Counted from the stretch's first letter, positions 1 to 10,894 are shown. The stretch: DNA of 64,000 nucleotides from CAWIUB01 sp963839175 (GCA_963839175.1 CAWIUB010000025.1:124001-188000); one strand, 5' to 3'. Program-made: numbers and translations. The notes: generated by a model not told the origin, from the letters alone.

Positions 1-291
1 CACGTTCTTCTTAGGCAGCAGGCGGAAGTCCTGGAAGACGCAGCCGATCTTGCGACGCAGGTCGGGCACCTTGCGCTTGGGCAGCCGCCCGACGTCTCGC
101 CCGTCTACGGTGATCCGGCCCGTGGTGGGCACCTCCTCACGCAACAGCAGCCGCAACACGGTGGTCTTGCCCGACCCGGACGGGCCGATCATGAAAACGA
201 ACTCGCCCTTGTCGATGTCAACGGACACCGTGTCCAGCGCCGGCCGAGTGCCGGCCGGGTAGACCTTGGTGACGTTGTCGAGTTGAATCAC
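1..291 (-). CDS. ftsE: FtsE, cell-division ABC-transporter ATPase (partial)
   Basis: This is the N-terminal 97 residues of an ABC ATPase; the rest lies beyond the window edge. FtsE works with the membrane protein FtsX to activate peptidoglycan hydrolases at the division site. The protein begins VIQLDNVTKVYPAGTRPALD, followed by Walker A GPSGSGKT at about residues 37-44. The stretch GCVFQDFRLLPKKNV is the Q-loop form typical of FtsE. A GTG start at 291 gives the canonical N-terminus. It lies just downstream of prfB on the same strand, matching the usual actinobacterial prfB-ftsE-ftsX-smpB order. Identification is firm despite the truncation. Confidence 0.93.
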   Translation of the reverse strand, partial: MIQLDNVTKVYPAGTRPALDTVSVDIDKGEFVFMIGPSGSGKTTVLRLLLREEVPTTGRITVDGRDVGRLPKRKVPDLRRKIGCVFQDFRLLPKKNV

Positions 292-328
292 GGGATCGCA
301 GCTTACCTAACGAAACCCCGAACTCGAC

Positions 329-1420
<1,092 letters not shown>

Positions 1421-1441
1421 ATGCGTACACGGTACGCGTGA

Positions 1442-2393
1442 TCAGGTGCCCGGGATCTCGACCCCGGGCGTACCGGGCACACTGGGCGGGAAGGGCCATG
1501 GATTGGCCGAGCAGAGCTTCCCGTTCGCGGCCTTCAGGGTGATCGTCTGCTGCATCATCACCGGGGCCATCCCGTTGGCCAGGCAACCGTGCGCGTGACT
1601 GTGCCCGAGCGCGTGTCCGGTCTCGTGATTGATCATGTAGATGTGGTAGGCGTCGAGGTCGCCCAGGTAGGCAGCGTCGCCGCGTACCCAGCGCGCGACG
1701 TTCAGCACCACCCGGGAGTCGGCCGCGGCCCAGCACGAGGTCTCGATCCGCAACTGGTAGCCGCACAGCTGGCGCACCGTCATGGCCGAGGTGAGCGTCA
1801 CGTGGAAGTCCACCAGCCCGGCGTCGACGCGTTGCAGCGCCACGCCCGCTTGCGCGGTCCAGCTCTTCGGGTCGTCAAGCACCGCATCGACCTTCGCCGC
1901 GAATGCCGTCAGGTCGACCCCGGTGACCCCGTTCTCGACCTCAATGGCGTACCGCTTCGGCGTTCCGGCACCGACAGCACGAGTCGTGCCGGGCAGCACC
2001 CGGAACGTCCGCGCGCCCTGCTTGGTGTACGGCGCGCCTGCGGGCAACTGGTCGGACGCGAGCGCCTCGTTCTGGGCATTCGCACCGGGCTGATCGACCT
2101 TGAGCCGGGAGTTGCCCGAGGCCATCGGGGCAGCCGGCTGTGACGTGCCACCCGCCACAGCGGGGCCCGGGGCGCCAGGTGAGTTGGCTCGGACGGCCGA
2201 CCGTGGTCGTCAACGCCACGACAGTGAGCACCGTCAGCGCGGGCAGCGCATAGGCGCGCCAGCCGTAGCGGGCCACGAAGCGACGCAGCCAGTTCCCGAC
2301 GCCGGGCGCCCGAGCCGCGGGCGGCGCCGGCAGATCGGGGTGCTCGGGCCGTGAGCGAAGCTGCACCCCACCGCGATCCGGGCCGTCCTGCAC
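1442..2393 (-). CDS. DUF3152 membrane-anchored zinc-protease-like protein (frameshifted)
   Basis: This matches the actinobacterial DUF3152 family (M. tuberculosis Rv3207c type): a short cytoplasmic segment, one membrane helix, and an extracellular metzincin-like domain. The C-terminal domain shows HETGHALGHSHAHC, an extended HExxHxxGHxH zinc-binding motif. The two parts are in different frames. The first frame (start near 2393, GTG) encodes GWRAYALPALTVLTVVALTT, a clear membrane helix. The protease part occupies the frame read from about 2158. Removing one base from the G/C runs at 2162-2180 joins them into one protein of about 316 residues. Either the gene is inactivated or the sequence has an indel error; the latter is favoured because the protease half is intact. 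The exact start is uncertain. Confidence 0.75.
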
Positions 2394-2420
2394 GGCCTCA
2401 GCATCGCACAAACGCGCCCC

Positions 2421-3414
2421 TCAGCCACCTACCTGCCGCGTGTCCTGCAGCAGGCCGAGGACTGCACGGGCAGTCGTGACGGGATCCTCCATCTGCGACA
2501 CGTGCCCGACCCCGGGGATGATCAGCAGCCGGCCGTTTGGCACGGTGCGCGCCACCCGCGGCGCCATGGCAACGTCGACGAGTCGGTCGCGATCGCCCCA
2601 TACCACGAGCGTCGGTGCGCGGATCTGTGCCAGCTGCGCCCACAGGCTGCGCCCGCCGCGCGCCAGGTATGCGGCGATCAGTCCGCGTAGGGAGCGGATG
2701 AATGCGTCGGCGCTCCACGTGGTCGACGAGCGGTGGCGGACCTCCTCGATCGCTTCGGCCATCCGGTTGGGCGGGACCACGGATGGCTGTGCGAAGCACA
2801 GTTCGATGACGGCTCGGGCGCGCCTTGCGGGGCTCATCCGTTCCCACCGCCGCAGCGCCATCGGCCCGAGCCCGGGCAGTACAGCGATGGGCAGGAACGC
2901 GTCACGCGGGATCCACGGCCGCAGATCCGGCACCGCAGGTGAAACAAGCGTCAGGGTGCGCACCAGATCCGGCCGGGTCGCGGCCACCACGATCGAGATC
3001 GCGCCGCCCAGCGAGTTGCCGAACAGGTGCACCGGTCCGCGGGCGGACTGCTGCAGATACCCGATGACCGTGCGCGCATGGGCGCGCACCGAGTAGTCAG
3101 CTATCGGGGGACGGTCCGGAATTTCCGAAGCCAGGCAGGTCGATCGCCTGCCCGTCGAGCCAGGGGGCAAGCTGCGCCGCCAGATCGGTCCAGTTCGTGG
3201 ACGAGCCACCCAGGCCGTGCACGTACAGCGCCGGCTCGGCGGCGGCACCGGTCGGGCGCGTCGAGCGCACGACGATCGACGCGCCTGCGATCTCGATCGT
3301 CCGCGCTGGCCACGGCGGGATCGACCGGTCCAGGGCCGGCAGGTCGTCGTAAGCCAGCCGAGCGCGCGGCGGACCTGCCGACGCACGGTCGGTCGATGTC
3401 GGTATCGGTCGCAC
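2421..3414 (-). CDS. Alpha/beta hydrolase (frameshifted at a G5 run)
   Basis: This is an alpha/beta-hydrolase-fold enzyme of unknown substrate. The N-terminal part, read from GTG at 3414, contains ALYVHGLGGSSTNW (oxyanion HG loop) and DLPGFGNSG. The C-terminal part has the nucleophile elbow GNSLGG, an acidic residue in VVWGDRD and the catalytic His in PGVGHVSQ. These parts are in different frames. The break is at the GGGGG run 3106-3110; removing one G gives GNSGPSPIADYSV, the expected join, and a protein of about 330 residues. It follows ku with an 11-bp gap on the same strand, so the two are probably co-transcribed. A role in DNA repair is not implied. Confidence 0.78.
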
Positions 3415-3425
3415 GACTGGGCAGG

Positions 3426-4349
3426 CTACGCGCTGCGCCGACGGGCCGACGCTGCCTTCTTGGCGGCAACCTTCTTCCCGGCCGCCTTCTTGGCCGGCGC
3501 CTCCTTCGCCGCGCTCTTCTTCGCGGGCGCCTTCTGGCTGGTGGCTTTCGTGGCTGGCGCCATCGGTTCGCCGCGGCTGCGTTTGGCCGCGTCGACCGAC
3601 GCGCGCAGCGCGGACATCAAGTCGACGACGTTGCTCGACGTCGGCTGGGCAACCTCCGGCTCGACGACCTCGCGTCCTTCGACCTTCGCGTCGATCACCT
3701 GTTGCAGCGCGGCGCGGTACTCGTCGGTGTACTGCTCGGGGTCGAAGTCGCCGGACATGCTCTCGACGAGCGACTCGGCCATGGTGCGTTCCTGTGGCCG
3801 CAGCTCGACCTGCTGGTCGAGGAACGAGAAGGACGGCTCGCGCACCTCGTCCGGCCAGATCATCGTCTCGAGCACGATCACGCCGTCGCGCACCCGCAAT
3901 GTGGCCAGTTGCTCGCGGTTGCGGATCGCAACCTTGACCAGCCCGGCCTTGCCGCTGGACTCCAGCGCGTCGCGCAACAGCACGTACGGCTTCACCGCCT
4001 GCGGCTCGGGCTCGAGGTAGTAGCTCTTCGCGAAGTAGATCGGATCGACCTCCTCCAGCGGCACGAACTGCAGCACGTCGGCGACGTGCGCGGTGGGCAG
4101 CGGCAGGTCGGCGAAGTCCTCGTCGGTGAGCACGACTATCTCGCCGCCGGGCAGCTGATAGCCCTTCGCGATCTCGCCGTAGGGGACCTCTTCGCCGTCC
4201 GCCTCGGCCACCCGTTTGTAGCGGACCCGCGACCCGTCGGCGCGCCGCACCTGATGGAAACTGACGTCGCGTTCCTCGGTGGCGGAGTACAGCTTCACGC
4301 CGATGCTGACCAGCCCGAAGGAGACCGCTCCCTTCCAGATCGACCGCAT
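3426..4349 (-). CDS. ku: Ku, DNA end-binding protein of NHEJ
   Basis: Bacterial Ku forms a homodimeric ring on double-strand break ends and recruits LigD. The protein is 307 residues and begins MRSIWKGAVSFGLVSIGVKL, the hallmark N-terminus. The Ku core runs to about residue 255. It is followed by a Lys/Ala-rich tail with repeated AKKA/APAKK units, the basic extension that binds DNA in long actinobacterial Ku proteins. It is divergent from the ligase gene, with start codons only 17 bp apart. Its promoter must therefore overlap the ligase coding region or the tiny spacer. Confidence 0.96.
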   Translation of the reverse strand: MRSIWKGAVSFGLVSIGVKLYSATEERDVSFHQVRRADGSRVRYKRVAEADGEEVPYGEIAKGYQLPGGEIVVLTDEDFADLPLPTAHVADVLQFVPLEEVDPIYFAKSYYLEPEPQAVKPYVLLRDALESSGKAGLVKVAIRNREQLATLRVRDGVIVLETMIWPDEVREPSFSFLDQQVELRPQERTMAESLVESMSGDFDPEQYTDEYRAALQQVIDAKVEGREVVEPEVAQPTSSNVVDLMSALRASVDAAKRSRGEPMAPATKATSQKAPAKKSAAKEAPAKKAAGKKVAAKKAASARRRSA

Positions 4350-4366
4350 GGCTCCATGATGGACGG

Positions 4367-5303
4367 GTGCAGCCCATGCTGGCTACCGCAGCGGACCAGC
4401 TGCCCGACGGACCGGGGTGGACGTATGAGTTCAAGTGGGACGGGGTGCGGGCACTCGTCGAGATCGTCGATGGCCGAACGGTGATCCGCAGCCGCCGCGG
4501 CAACGAGGTGACGATCGCCTACCCCGAGCTGGCCGGGCTCGGCGATGGCATCGACGATGCGCTCGTCGACGGCGAGATCGTCGCGTTCGCCGAGGGCCGA
4601 CCGTCCTTCGGGTTGTTGCAGACCAGGATGCACGTTCGGTCCCGGACGCAGGCGGCCGAATTGGCCTCGCATACGCCCGTGTCGTTCATTGCGTTCGATG
4701 TCCTGCGGCTGCACGGGGTCGACATCACCGCCCGCCCACTCGACGAACGACGCGCCACCCTGGAACGCCTCGCGGCCCAGCGGCCGGGCTGGACGGTGAG
4801 CCCGGCCTTCGACGACGGGCCGGCCACCGAGGCTCGCGGCACGCGAGCATGGCCTGGAGGGTGTGGTGGCCAAGCGGCTGGGGAGCCGTTACCGTCCGGG
4901 CGCACGCGGCCCGGACTGGGTCAAGGTGCGGTTCTTGCGCCGCAGCGAGTTCGTCGTCATCGGGTGGGAGTCGGACATCGAGCGTCCAGGTGTGCTCAGC
5001 TCGTTGCTGCTGGGCTATTACGAGGATTCGACGTTGTCGTTCGCCGGCAAGGTGGGCAGCGGTTTGTCCATGCGCACCGCCGACGCCCTCCGTCGACAGC
5101 TGCGGGCGCGGCTCACGGGCCCCCTTGCGGTCGATCCGCCACCCTCGCCCGGGCGAGTCGTCACATGGGTCGAGCCGGACACTGTCGTCGAGGTGACCTA
5201 CTCGCAATGGGCTCCGGACGGCCGGCTGCGCCAGCCGGTCTATATCGGCGATGCGAAGCGACAAGCGCGCCCGGGAGGTGACGCGGGATGGCTGACCGGG
5301 TGA
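4367..5303 (+). CDS. ligD: ATP-dependent DNA ligase domain of LigD (frameshifted)
   Basis: This is the ligase module of the NHEJ enzyme LigD, which seals breaks held by Ku. The adenylation motif is YEFKWDGVRAL (nucleotide-binding Lys in KWDG). It is followed by SRRGNE, a DGE-containing segment (VDGEIVAF) and FDVLRLHG. The frame then shifts at GG 4831-4832: removing one base gives LAAREHGLEGVVAKR, containing ligase motif EGVVAK. The OB-fold part then continues to the stop at 5303, for about 312 residues in all. The start is GTG at 4367. It overlaps the downstream polymerase frame by 16 bp, so LigD is split into separate ligase and polymerase polypeptides, and no 3'-phosphoesterase domain is seen. 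Confidence 0.82.
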
Positions 5304-6262
5304 GCGTTCAGGTCGAGGGACGCCAGTTGTCGCTATCCAATCTGGACAAGGTGCTCTACCCGGAGACCGGCTTCACCAAGGGCGAGGTGATCGACTATTA
5401 CACCCGCGTCGCCCCCGTCCTGCTCCCGCATCTGGCCGACCGGCCGTTGACGGTGAAGCGGTATCCCAATGGCGTCGATGCGCCGTTCTTCTTCGAGAAG
5501 AACGCCGCGCGGGGGACACCTGACTGGGTCCGCACGGTGACGCTGCCCGTCCCGGGGTCGACCATGAACCGCGACCGAATCGACTTCATCGTCGTCGAGG
5601 AACTCGCGACTCTGGTGTGGCTGGCCAACCTGGCCGCGATCGAGTTGCACACGCCGCAATGGCGGATACCGGCCGTCGGCTCGCGCAAACGCAAGCCACA
5701 CACCGACCTGATCGTGTTCGACCTCGACCCCGGAGCTCCCGCCGACATCGAGCAATGCTGCGAGGTTGCCCTGCTGTTGCGGGAGATTCTCGCGGACGAC
5801 GGGCTCACTGCCGAACCCAAGACGTCCGGGTCGAAGGGCATGCAGGTGAGCGCCGCGGTCGACACCGCGGATCCGGACGCGCCGTCACGCTACGCACAGT
5901 CGGTGGCCAAGCGCCTCGAAGAGGAGCATCCGAAACTGATCGTGTCGCGGATGGCGAAGAATCTGCGCAATGGCAAGGTGTTCGTGGACTGGAGCCAGAA
6001 CAACCCGGCCAAGACGACGGTCTCGCCGTACTCGCTGCGGGCTCGAGCTCGACCCTCCGTCTCGACCCCACTGGGGTGGGAGGAGGTCGCCGACGGGCCG
6101 CCGCTGACGTTCACCGCGCCGGAGGTCCTCGCCCGGGTCGAGGACCACGGGGACTTGTTCGCGCCGGCGCTGGACGATTCGGTGCGCGGCCGGCTACCTC
6201 GCTCGAGTCGGTGCCGCCGGGTAGAGTCCGGAGCACCGCGCATCTTGTCGACGGGTGGGTTG
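5288..6262 (+). CDS. LigD polymerase/primase domain protein (frame open into TetR)
   Basis: This is the archaeo-eukaryotic-primase-type polymerase of bacterial NHEJ, which fills gaps and adds ribonucleotides at break ends. The start is ATG 5288. Diagnostic features are LSNLDKVLYPETGFTKGEVI at the N-terminus, the metal-binding pair in VFDLDPG, SGSKGMQV, and WSQNNPAKTT near the C-terminus. The family fold ends around LFAPAL (near 6170). The frame has no stop of its own and runs on into a TetR regulator. A neighbouring frame stops at a TAG near 6224, so a small indel near 6180-6220 may have removed the normal end. The end coordinate given is the base before the TetR ATG. Confidence 0.85.
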
Positions 6263-6907
6263 ATGACGAAGACCGCCGGCTTGACCCGCCGCGGGGCTCG
6301 GTTGCCCCGGTCCGAGCGGCGCGCCCAGTTGCTCCAAGCCGCCCAGGAGGTTTTCGTCGCCAACGGCTACCACGCGGCCGCTATGGACGACATCGCTGAG
6401 CGGGCCGGGGTCTCCAAACCGGTGCTGTACCAGCACTTTCCGAGCAAACTCGAGCTCTACCTGGCGCTGCTCGAGACGCAGGCCGAGACGATCGTCGAGG
6501 CGACCACCGCGGCCCTCAGGCGCACCGACGACAACCGCGAACGCATCCACGGGGTGCTCTCGGCATATTTCGACTTCGTCAGCGGCAACGACGACGTGTC
6601 GCAGGGTGCCTACCGCCTGGTCTTCGAGACCGATCTCGGCAACGATCCCGGCGTCCGCGAACGGGTCGAGCGTGCGGAGAACTCGATCATGCACGCGGTG
6701 GCCGACACCGTCGAGGCCGAGACCGGCCTTGACCGGCCGTACGCCGAGCTGATCTCGATCACCCTCACCGGGGCGGCGCAGGTCGCCGCCCGCTGGTGGC
6801 TGTCGAACGAGCGCCCGATCCCCAAGGACGTCGCAGTGTCGATTCTCGAGGCGCTGCAGTGGCGGGGAATCTCCAACTTCCCGATCCAGGAGGAGCGCGG
6901 CGAGTAG
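6263..6907 (+). CDS. TetR-family transcriptional regulator
   Basis: This is a 214-residue repressor-type protein if started at ATG 6263, which is preceded by a plausible GACGGGTGGG ribosome site. The N-terminal HTH is complete: RRAQLLQAAQEVFVANGYHA, then MDDIAERAGVSKPVLYQHF. The C-terminal ligand-binding half is of the type next to DUF3107 genes in actinobacteria (Rv3208 type). The ligand is unknown. It is followed by the DUF3107 gene, as in M. tuberculosis. The upstream LigD polymerase frame is in phase with no stop between, so a 539-residue fusion is possible on paper. The internal start and the standard length of both halves make two proteins more likely. Confidence 0.9.
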   Translation: MTKTAGLTRRGARLPRSERRAQLLQAAQEVFVANGYHAAAMDDIAERAGVSKPVLYQHFPSKLELYLALLETQAETIVEATTAALRRTDDNRERIHGVLSAYFDFVSGNDDVSQGAYRLVFETDLGNDPGVRERVERAENSIMHAVADTVEAETGLDRPYAELISITLTGAAQVAARWWLSNERPIPKDVAVSILEALQWRGISNFPIQEERGE

Positions 6908-7015
6908 CCGCTGCCGCGTTCGCTGTCGGCGCAGCGATCGCACCGGCCGCCGTCGGAGCGGCTCGGCTAACGTGGAGTGGCCGCAGACTGTTCGTCCGAC
7001 AACGGGAGGCCCCTC

Positions 7016-7240
7016 GTGGAGGTCAAGATCGGCGTGCTGCACACGCCGCGCGAGATCGTGCTGGAGAGCTCGCAGACCCCGGACGAGGTCGAGGCGCTCG
7101 TCGCCGCCGCCCTCAAGAGCGTCGACGGATCGCTCAACCTGACCGACGACAAGGGGCGCAAGGTGATCGTGCCGGCCAACCTCGTCGCCTATATCGAGAT
7201 CGCCCAGTCGGACCAACGGCGCGTCGGCTTCGCCGGCTGA
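7016..7240 (+). CDS. DUF3107 small conserved protein
   Basis: This 74-residue protein starts at GTG 7016, chosen because AACGGGAGG lies 6-12 bases upstream. It matches the DUF3107 family (M. tuberculosis Rv3208A/TB9.4 type): VEVKIGVLHTPREIVLESSQ, ending with VPANLVAYIEIA and Phe-Ala-Gly. The function is unknown. It always travels with the upstream TetR gene in the actinobacterial genomes I know of, and that order is kept here. Confidence 0.9.
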   Translation: MEVKIGVLHTPREIVLESSQTPDEVEALVAAALKSVDGSLNLTDDKGRKVIVPANLVAYIEIAQSDQRRVGFAG

Positions 7241-7269
7241 GGCGTCATGTGGCGACGGAGAAGATGACG

Positions 7270-7923
7270 TCAACCGGATAGGCCCAGCGCGGCCATCCGC
7301 TCGCTCTGCTTGTCGGTGATGCGGGTGATCAGCGCGGCGACCCCCGCGAGGTCGCCGGTGCCGCGCATGAGCAGTTCCGTCAAAGCGTCCCGTTCGGCCA
7401 ACACGTGCTGGCTCTGGCTGAGCGCCTCGCCGACCAGCCGGCGACCCCACAGCGCGAGCCGCCCGGCGAGGGCCGGCTGTGCGGCGATCGCGGCCCGCAC
7501 CTCGCGGACCGCGAACTGGGCGCTGCCGGTGTCGGCCAGCACCTCGACGATCAGCTCGCGGGTGGACGGGTCGACGAACTCGGCGATCTCACGGTAGAAG
7601 TCGGCGGCCATCCCGTCGCCGACGTATGCCTTGACGAGCCCCTCCAGCCAGGTGGAGGGCGTCGTCGTGGCGTGGAAAGCCTCGTAGGCGCGGACGAACG
7701 GCGCCATCGCCGGCTCTGGCTCGGCGCCCAGTTCGCGCAGCCGATCGGCCAGCCGTCGGTAGTGGGCGATCTCGACGGCCGCCATCGAGGCCAGTGCCGC
7801 GCGGCCCTCGAGCGTCGGGGCCAGCCGGGCGTCTTGGGCAAGCCGGTCGAACGCCGTCAACTCGCCATAGGCGAGGACGCCGAGCAGGTCCACCAGCGCC
7901 GGATCGGGGAGGTCAGGGGGCAC
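7270..7923 (-). CDS. Ferritin-like domain protein (MiaE-like, Rv3210c type)
   Basis: This is a helical-bundle protein of about 217 residues from the GTG at 7923; an in-frame GTG at 7950 is an alternative start. It carries the ferritin-like di-iron pattern: AYGELTAFDRLAQDA, AAVEIAHYRRL, then later Glu/His-bearing helices such as EALSQSQHVLAERD. The domain resembles tRNA-(ms2io6A)-hydroxylase-like proteins, but the substrate is unknown. It is divergent from rhlE, as Rv3210c is from Rv3211. A TAGTGT hexamer upstream of 7950 could be a -10 element, but no clear -35 accompanies it. Confidence 0.8.
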   Translation of the reverse strand: MPPDLPDPALVDLLGVLAYGELTAFDRLAQDARLAPTLEGRAALASMAAVEIAHYRRLADRLRELGAEPEPAMAPFVRAYEAFHATTTPSTWLEGLVKAYVGDGMAADFYREIAEFVDPSTRELIVEVLADTGSAQFAVREVRAAIAAQPALAGRLALWGRRLVGEALSQSQHVLAERDALTELLMRGTGDLAGVAALITRITDKQSERMAALGLSG

Positions 7924-8102
7924 GGCGGCGAGACTAGCGCCCGACAGCACGTACACTAGGTACCGATCCGCGGCGACATGCGCTGCGGCGTATATCCGCG
8001 TTGACCGTTTCGTGCGTACGGCGCCTCCCCGCAACAGTGGTCGCAGGCCCCCAAACACCGGACCGAGTCCGAGCAGGTCGGCGCACGAACGCAAGGACCT
8101 TG

Positions 8103-9629
8103 ATGACCAACAGCACCGCCCAGCCCACCGATCCTGCCTTAGATCCCGCACCTCTCGCCGCCCGCGCGCCGGTCCGCCCGGACAGCCCGGCGTTCGCCGA
8201 CTTCGCCGTCCGCCCGCAGATCGTCGCCGCGCTCGCCGCCGCCGGCATCACCCGAACGTTCGCGATCCAGGAACTGACCCTGCCGATCGCACTGGCCGGC
8301 CGGGACCTGATCGGCCAGGCGCGCACCGGCACCGGCAAGACCCTCGGCTTCGGGGTACCGCTGCTGAACCAGCTTGAACTCCCGGGAGCCCGCGGCGCCG
8401 CGCCGCAGGCGCTGGTCATCGCGCCGACTCGGGAGCTGGCCGTGCAGGTGTCTGGCGACCTCGCCGCTGCCGGCTCACAGCTCGGTGCCCGCGTGGTCAC
8501 CATTTACGGTGGCCGCGCCTACGAGCCGCAGATCGACGCGCTGCGCAAGGGCACCGACGTCGTCGTCGGCACGCCCGGCCGGCTGCTGGACCTGGTTCAG
8601 CAGCGGCACTTGGTGCTCGGCGCAGTCCGGATCCTGGTCCTGGACGAGGCCGACGAAATGCTGGACCTGGGCTTCCTGCCCGACATCGAGAAGCTGCTCG
8701 CCCAGCTGCCGGACAAACGGCAGACGATGCTGTTCTCGGCCACCATGCCTGGCCCGATCGTGGCGCTGGCCCGCAAGTTCCTCGACCAGCCGGTCCAGAT
8801 CCGGGCCGAACACAGCGACAACAACTCCCCCGCGATCGAGCACGTCGACCAGTTCGCCTACCGTGCGCACGCGCTGGACAAGACCGAGCTGCTCGCCCGA
8901 ATCCTGCAGGCCCGTGGTCGCGGCCTGACGATGATCTTCACCCGGACCAAACGGACCGCGCAGAAGGTCGCTGACGATCTGGCTGATCGCGGCTTCGCCG
9001 CCGCCGCGGTACACGGCGATCTGGGGCAGGGTGCCCGCGAGCAGGCGCTGCGGGCGTTTCGTTCCGGCAAGGTCGACGTGCTGGTGGCCACCGATGTCGC
9101 GGCGCGTGGGCTGGATGTCGACGACGTCACCCACGTCATCAATTACCAGGCGCCCGAGGACGAGAAGACCTACATCCACCGCATCGGCCGAACGGCGCGC
9201 GCCGGCAAGTCCGGCACCGCGGTCACGCTGATCGACTGGGATGACATCCCCAGGTGGCGGCTGGTCTGCGACGCTCTCGGGCTGCCCTTCCACGAGCCCG
9301 CCGAGACCTACTCCACGTCGGAGCACCTATTCCTCGAGCTGGACATCCCGCCGGGAGTCCGTGGCACACTGCCCCGCGCCGAGCGCACCCGCGCGGGGCT
9401 GTCCGCAGAGGAGGTCGAGGATCTCGGCGGTCGCGACCGCTCCCGTGACCGTGCCCACGCTCGCCCCGAGCGAGCCGCTCGGCCACAACGTCCGGCGCGC
9501 GCCCGTCCGCGTCAGCGCACCCGGGCCGGCCAGCCTGTGGACGCTCCGCCCAGTACCACAGAGGAAGCCCCGAAACGGTCCCGCCGCCGACGGCGGCGAG
9601 GCGGCGGCGGGACGGCCACAGCCGACTAG
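8103..9629 (+). CDS. rhlE: DEAD-box RNA helicase, RhlE-like
   Basis: This is an ATP-dependent RNA helicase of 508 residues, likely acting in RNA turnover or ribosome assembly. The start is ATG 8103, with AAGGA 7-12 bases upstream; the frame is open further 5' but that part is not conserved. Motifs in order are Q motif (FAIQELTLP), I (ARTGTGKT), Ia (APTRELA), Ib (TPGRLL), II (LDEADEML), III (SATMP), V (VATDVAARGLD) and VI (HRIGRTARAG). The C-terminus is a low-complexity Arg/Gly-rich basic tail (RRRRRRGGGG) typical of RNA-binding extensions. It is equivalent in position to Rv3211. Confidence 0.95.
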   Translation: MTNSTAQPTDPALDPAPLAARAPVRPDSPAFADFAVRPQIVAALAAAGITRTFAIQELTLPIALAGRDLIGQARTGTGKTLGFGVPLLNQLELPGARGAAPQALVIAPTRELAVQVSGDLAAAGSQLGARVVTIYGGRAYEPQIDALRKGTDVVVGTPGRLLDLVQQRHLVLGAVRILVLDEADEMLDLGFLPDIEKLLAQLPDKRQTMLFSATMPGPIVALARKFLDQPVQIRAEHSDNNSPAIEHVDQFAYRAHALDKTELLARILQARGRGLTMIFTRTKRTAQKVADDLADRGFAAAAVHGDLGQGAREQALRAFRSGKVDVLVATDVAARGLDVDDVTHVINYQAPEDEKTYIHRIGRTARAGKSGTAVTLIDWDDIPRWRLVCDALGLPFHEPAETYSTSEHLFLELDIPPGVRGTLPRAERTRAGLSAEEVEDLGGRDRSRDRAHARPERAARPQRPARARPRQRTRAGQPVDAPPSTTEEAPKRSRRRRRRGGGGTATAD

Positions 9630-9643
9630 GCGATGATGGCCGC

Positions 9644-10894
9644 GTGACGGTGCAGCTGCGACCCGACGACGCGTCGGCTGCCGCCGTCCACCGGCACGTC
9701 GCATCGATGCGGCGGGCCCGGCGCTGGTATCTGATCGCGATCGCCTCGGTCATAGTCGTGCTGGCCGCCTGGGTCGCGATCGTCTGGTCGCGCAGTGAGG
9801 TCGTCCACGCGCACCTGCACACGGCCGGAGGAGCGCCACCGGACGTGCCCGGCGCGCAGCTGTCGGCCACCCCGCGGCTGGCGTGGCACAGCGACGAACG
9901 CACCGCGATCGGCGAGCCGTTCGAGGGCGGAACCGTCGTCACCTATTCGGCGCACACCGTGAACGGTCGCGATGCGCGGACCGGGACCGTGACCTGGTCT
10001 TACACACGCACCGACCGAACGATCTGCGACGTGGTGCAGCAACAGGGCCACACCGTGGCGTTCTTCCTGCACGGCGGCAACTGCGACGAGGTCAATGCTT
10101 TCGACACCGGTACCGGCAAACGCGTCTGGGAACGCACCCTGGACACCGAGAGCCACCCCGTCATCGGCCACCCGACGATCACAGCGGTTAACGACGCGAT
10201 CTTCGTGAGCACCACGTCGGTCGTCTACGCGATACGGGTCAACGAGGGGTACGACTTCTGGGAGTACGCGCAGCCCGCCGGCTGCCAGATGACGGGCCTC
10301 GCCGTCGGGTCGGCCGGCGCATTGATCGCCCAGCAGTGCGCCGACGGCAGGCACCTGTTGCTGCGCGATCGGTATGCGGGCAACGACGACAAGGACCATC
10401 CGGTCAAATGGCGGCTGGCCAATGTGGCAGCCGTGCCGTTCGCAGCCGACGCGTTCGTGGGCGCGTTGGATCCAGCCACCCACGAACTGGTGCGCTATGA
10501 CCCCGCGAACGGCAAGGTGCTGGGTCGCCTGGCGCTCACCCCGAGACCACCCGCCGGTGGCACGGTGCAGCAGTCTGCCGCCCAGGACGCGGAACTGGCC
10601 TGGATCGGCGGCACGACCTACACGATCAACGCGACGGGGACCGCAATGCTCTGGTCGGCGCGCACCTCGACTGTTCCGACGGTCACCAGTTCCGTCCCCA
10701 CGTCCGGCGCGCCGCAGCTCGCGTCGTCCGTCGTGCTGGTGGCCGGGCCGGCTGGCGTCGACCTGCTCGACGCGCGCACGGGCAAGGTCGCGCAAACGCT
10801 GCCGACCTCATCCGCGCCAGCGGCTGGCAGTCTGGCTTATCCGGTCGGCACCGGGTTCGTCCTGGCCGGCGCCAGCACTACCGTCTACCGGTGA
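9644..10894 (+). CDS. PQQ-like beta-propeller membrane-anchored protein (Rv3212 type)
   Basis: This is a 416-residue protein from GTG 9644. Residues 1-27 are basic and cytoplasmic, about 28-49 form one membrane helix (WYLIAIASVIVVLAAWVAIV), and the rest is extracytoplasmic with repeated PQQ/WD-like blades such as DARTGTVTWSY, DTGTGKRVWERT and DARTGKVAQTL. It has the domain plan and position of Rv3212, downstream of rhlE. No enzymatic function can be assigned; a role in envelope protein assembly is only a guess. It ends in a TGATG overlap with the next gene, suggesting translational coupling. Confidence 0.82.
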   Translation: MTVQLRPDDASAAAVHRHVASMRRARRWYLIAIASVIVVLAAWVAIVWSRSEVVHAHLHTAGGAPPDVPGAQLSATPRLAWHSDERTAIGEPFEGGTVVTYSAHTVNGRDARTGTVTWSYTRTDRTICDVVQQQGHTVAFFLHGGNCDEVNAFDTGTGKRVWERTLDTESHPVIGHPTITAVNDAIFVSTTSVVYAIRVNEGYDFWEYAQPAGCQMTGLAVGSAGALIAQQCADGRHLLLRDRYAGNDDKDHPVKWRLANVAAVPFAADAFVGALDPATHELVRYDPANGKVLGRLALTPRPPAGGTVQQSAAQDAELAWIGGTTYTINATGTAMLWSARTSTVPTVTSSVPTSGAPQLASSVVLVAGPAGVDLLDARTGKVAQTLPTSSAPAAGSLAYPVGTGFVLAGASTTVYR

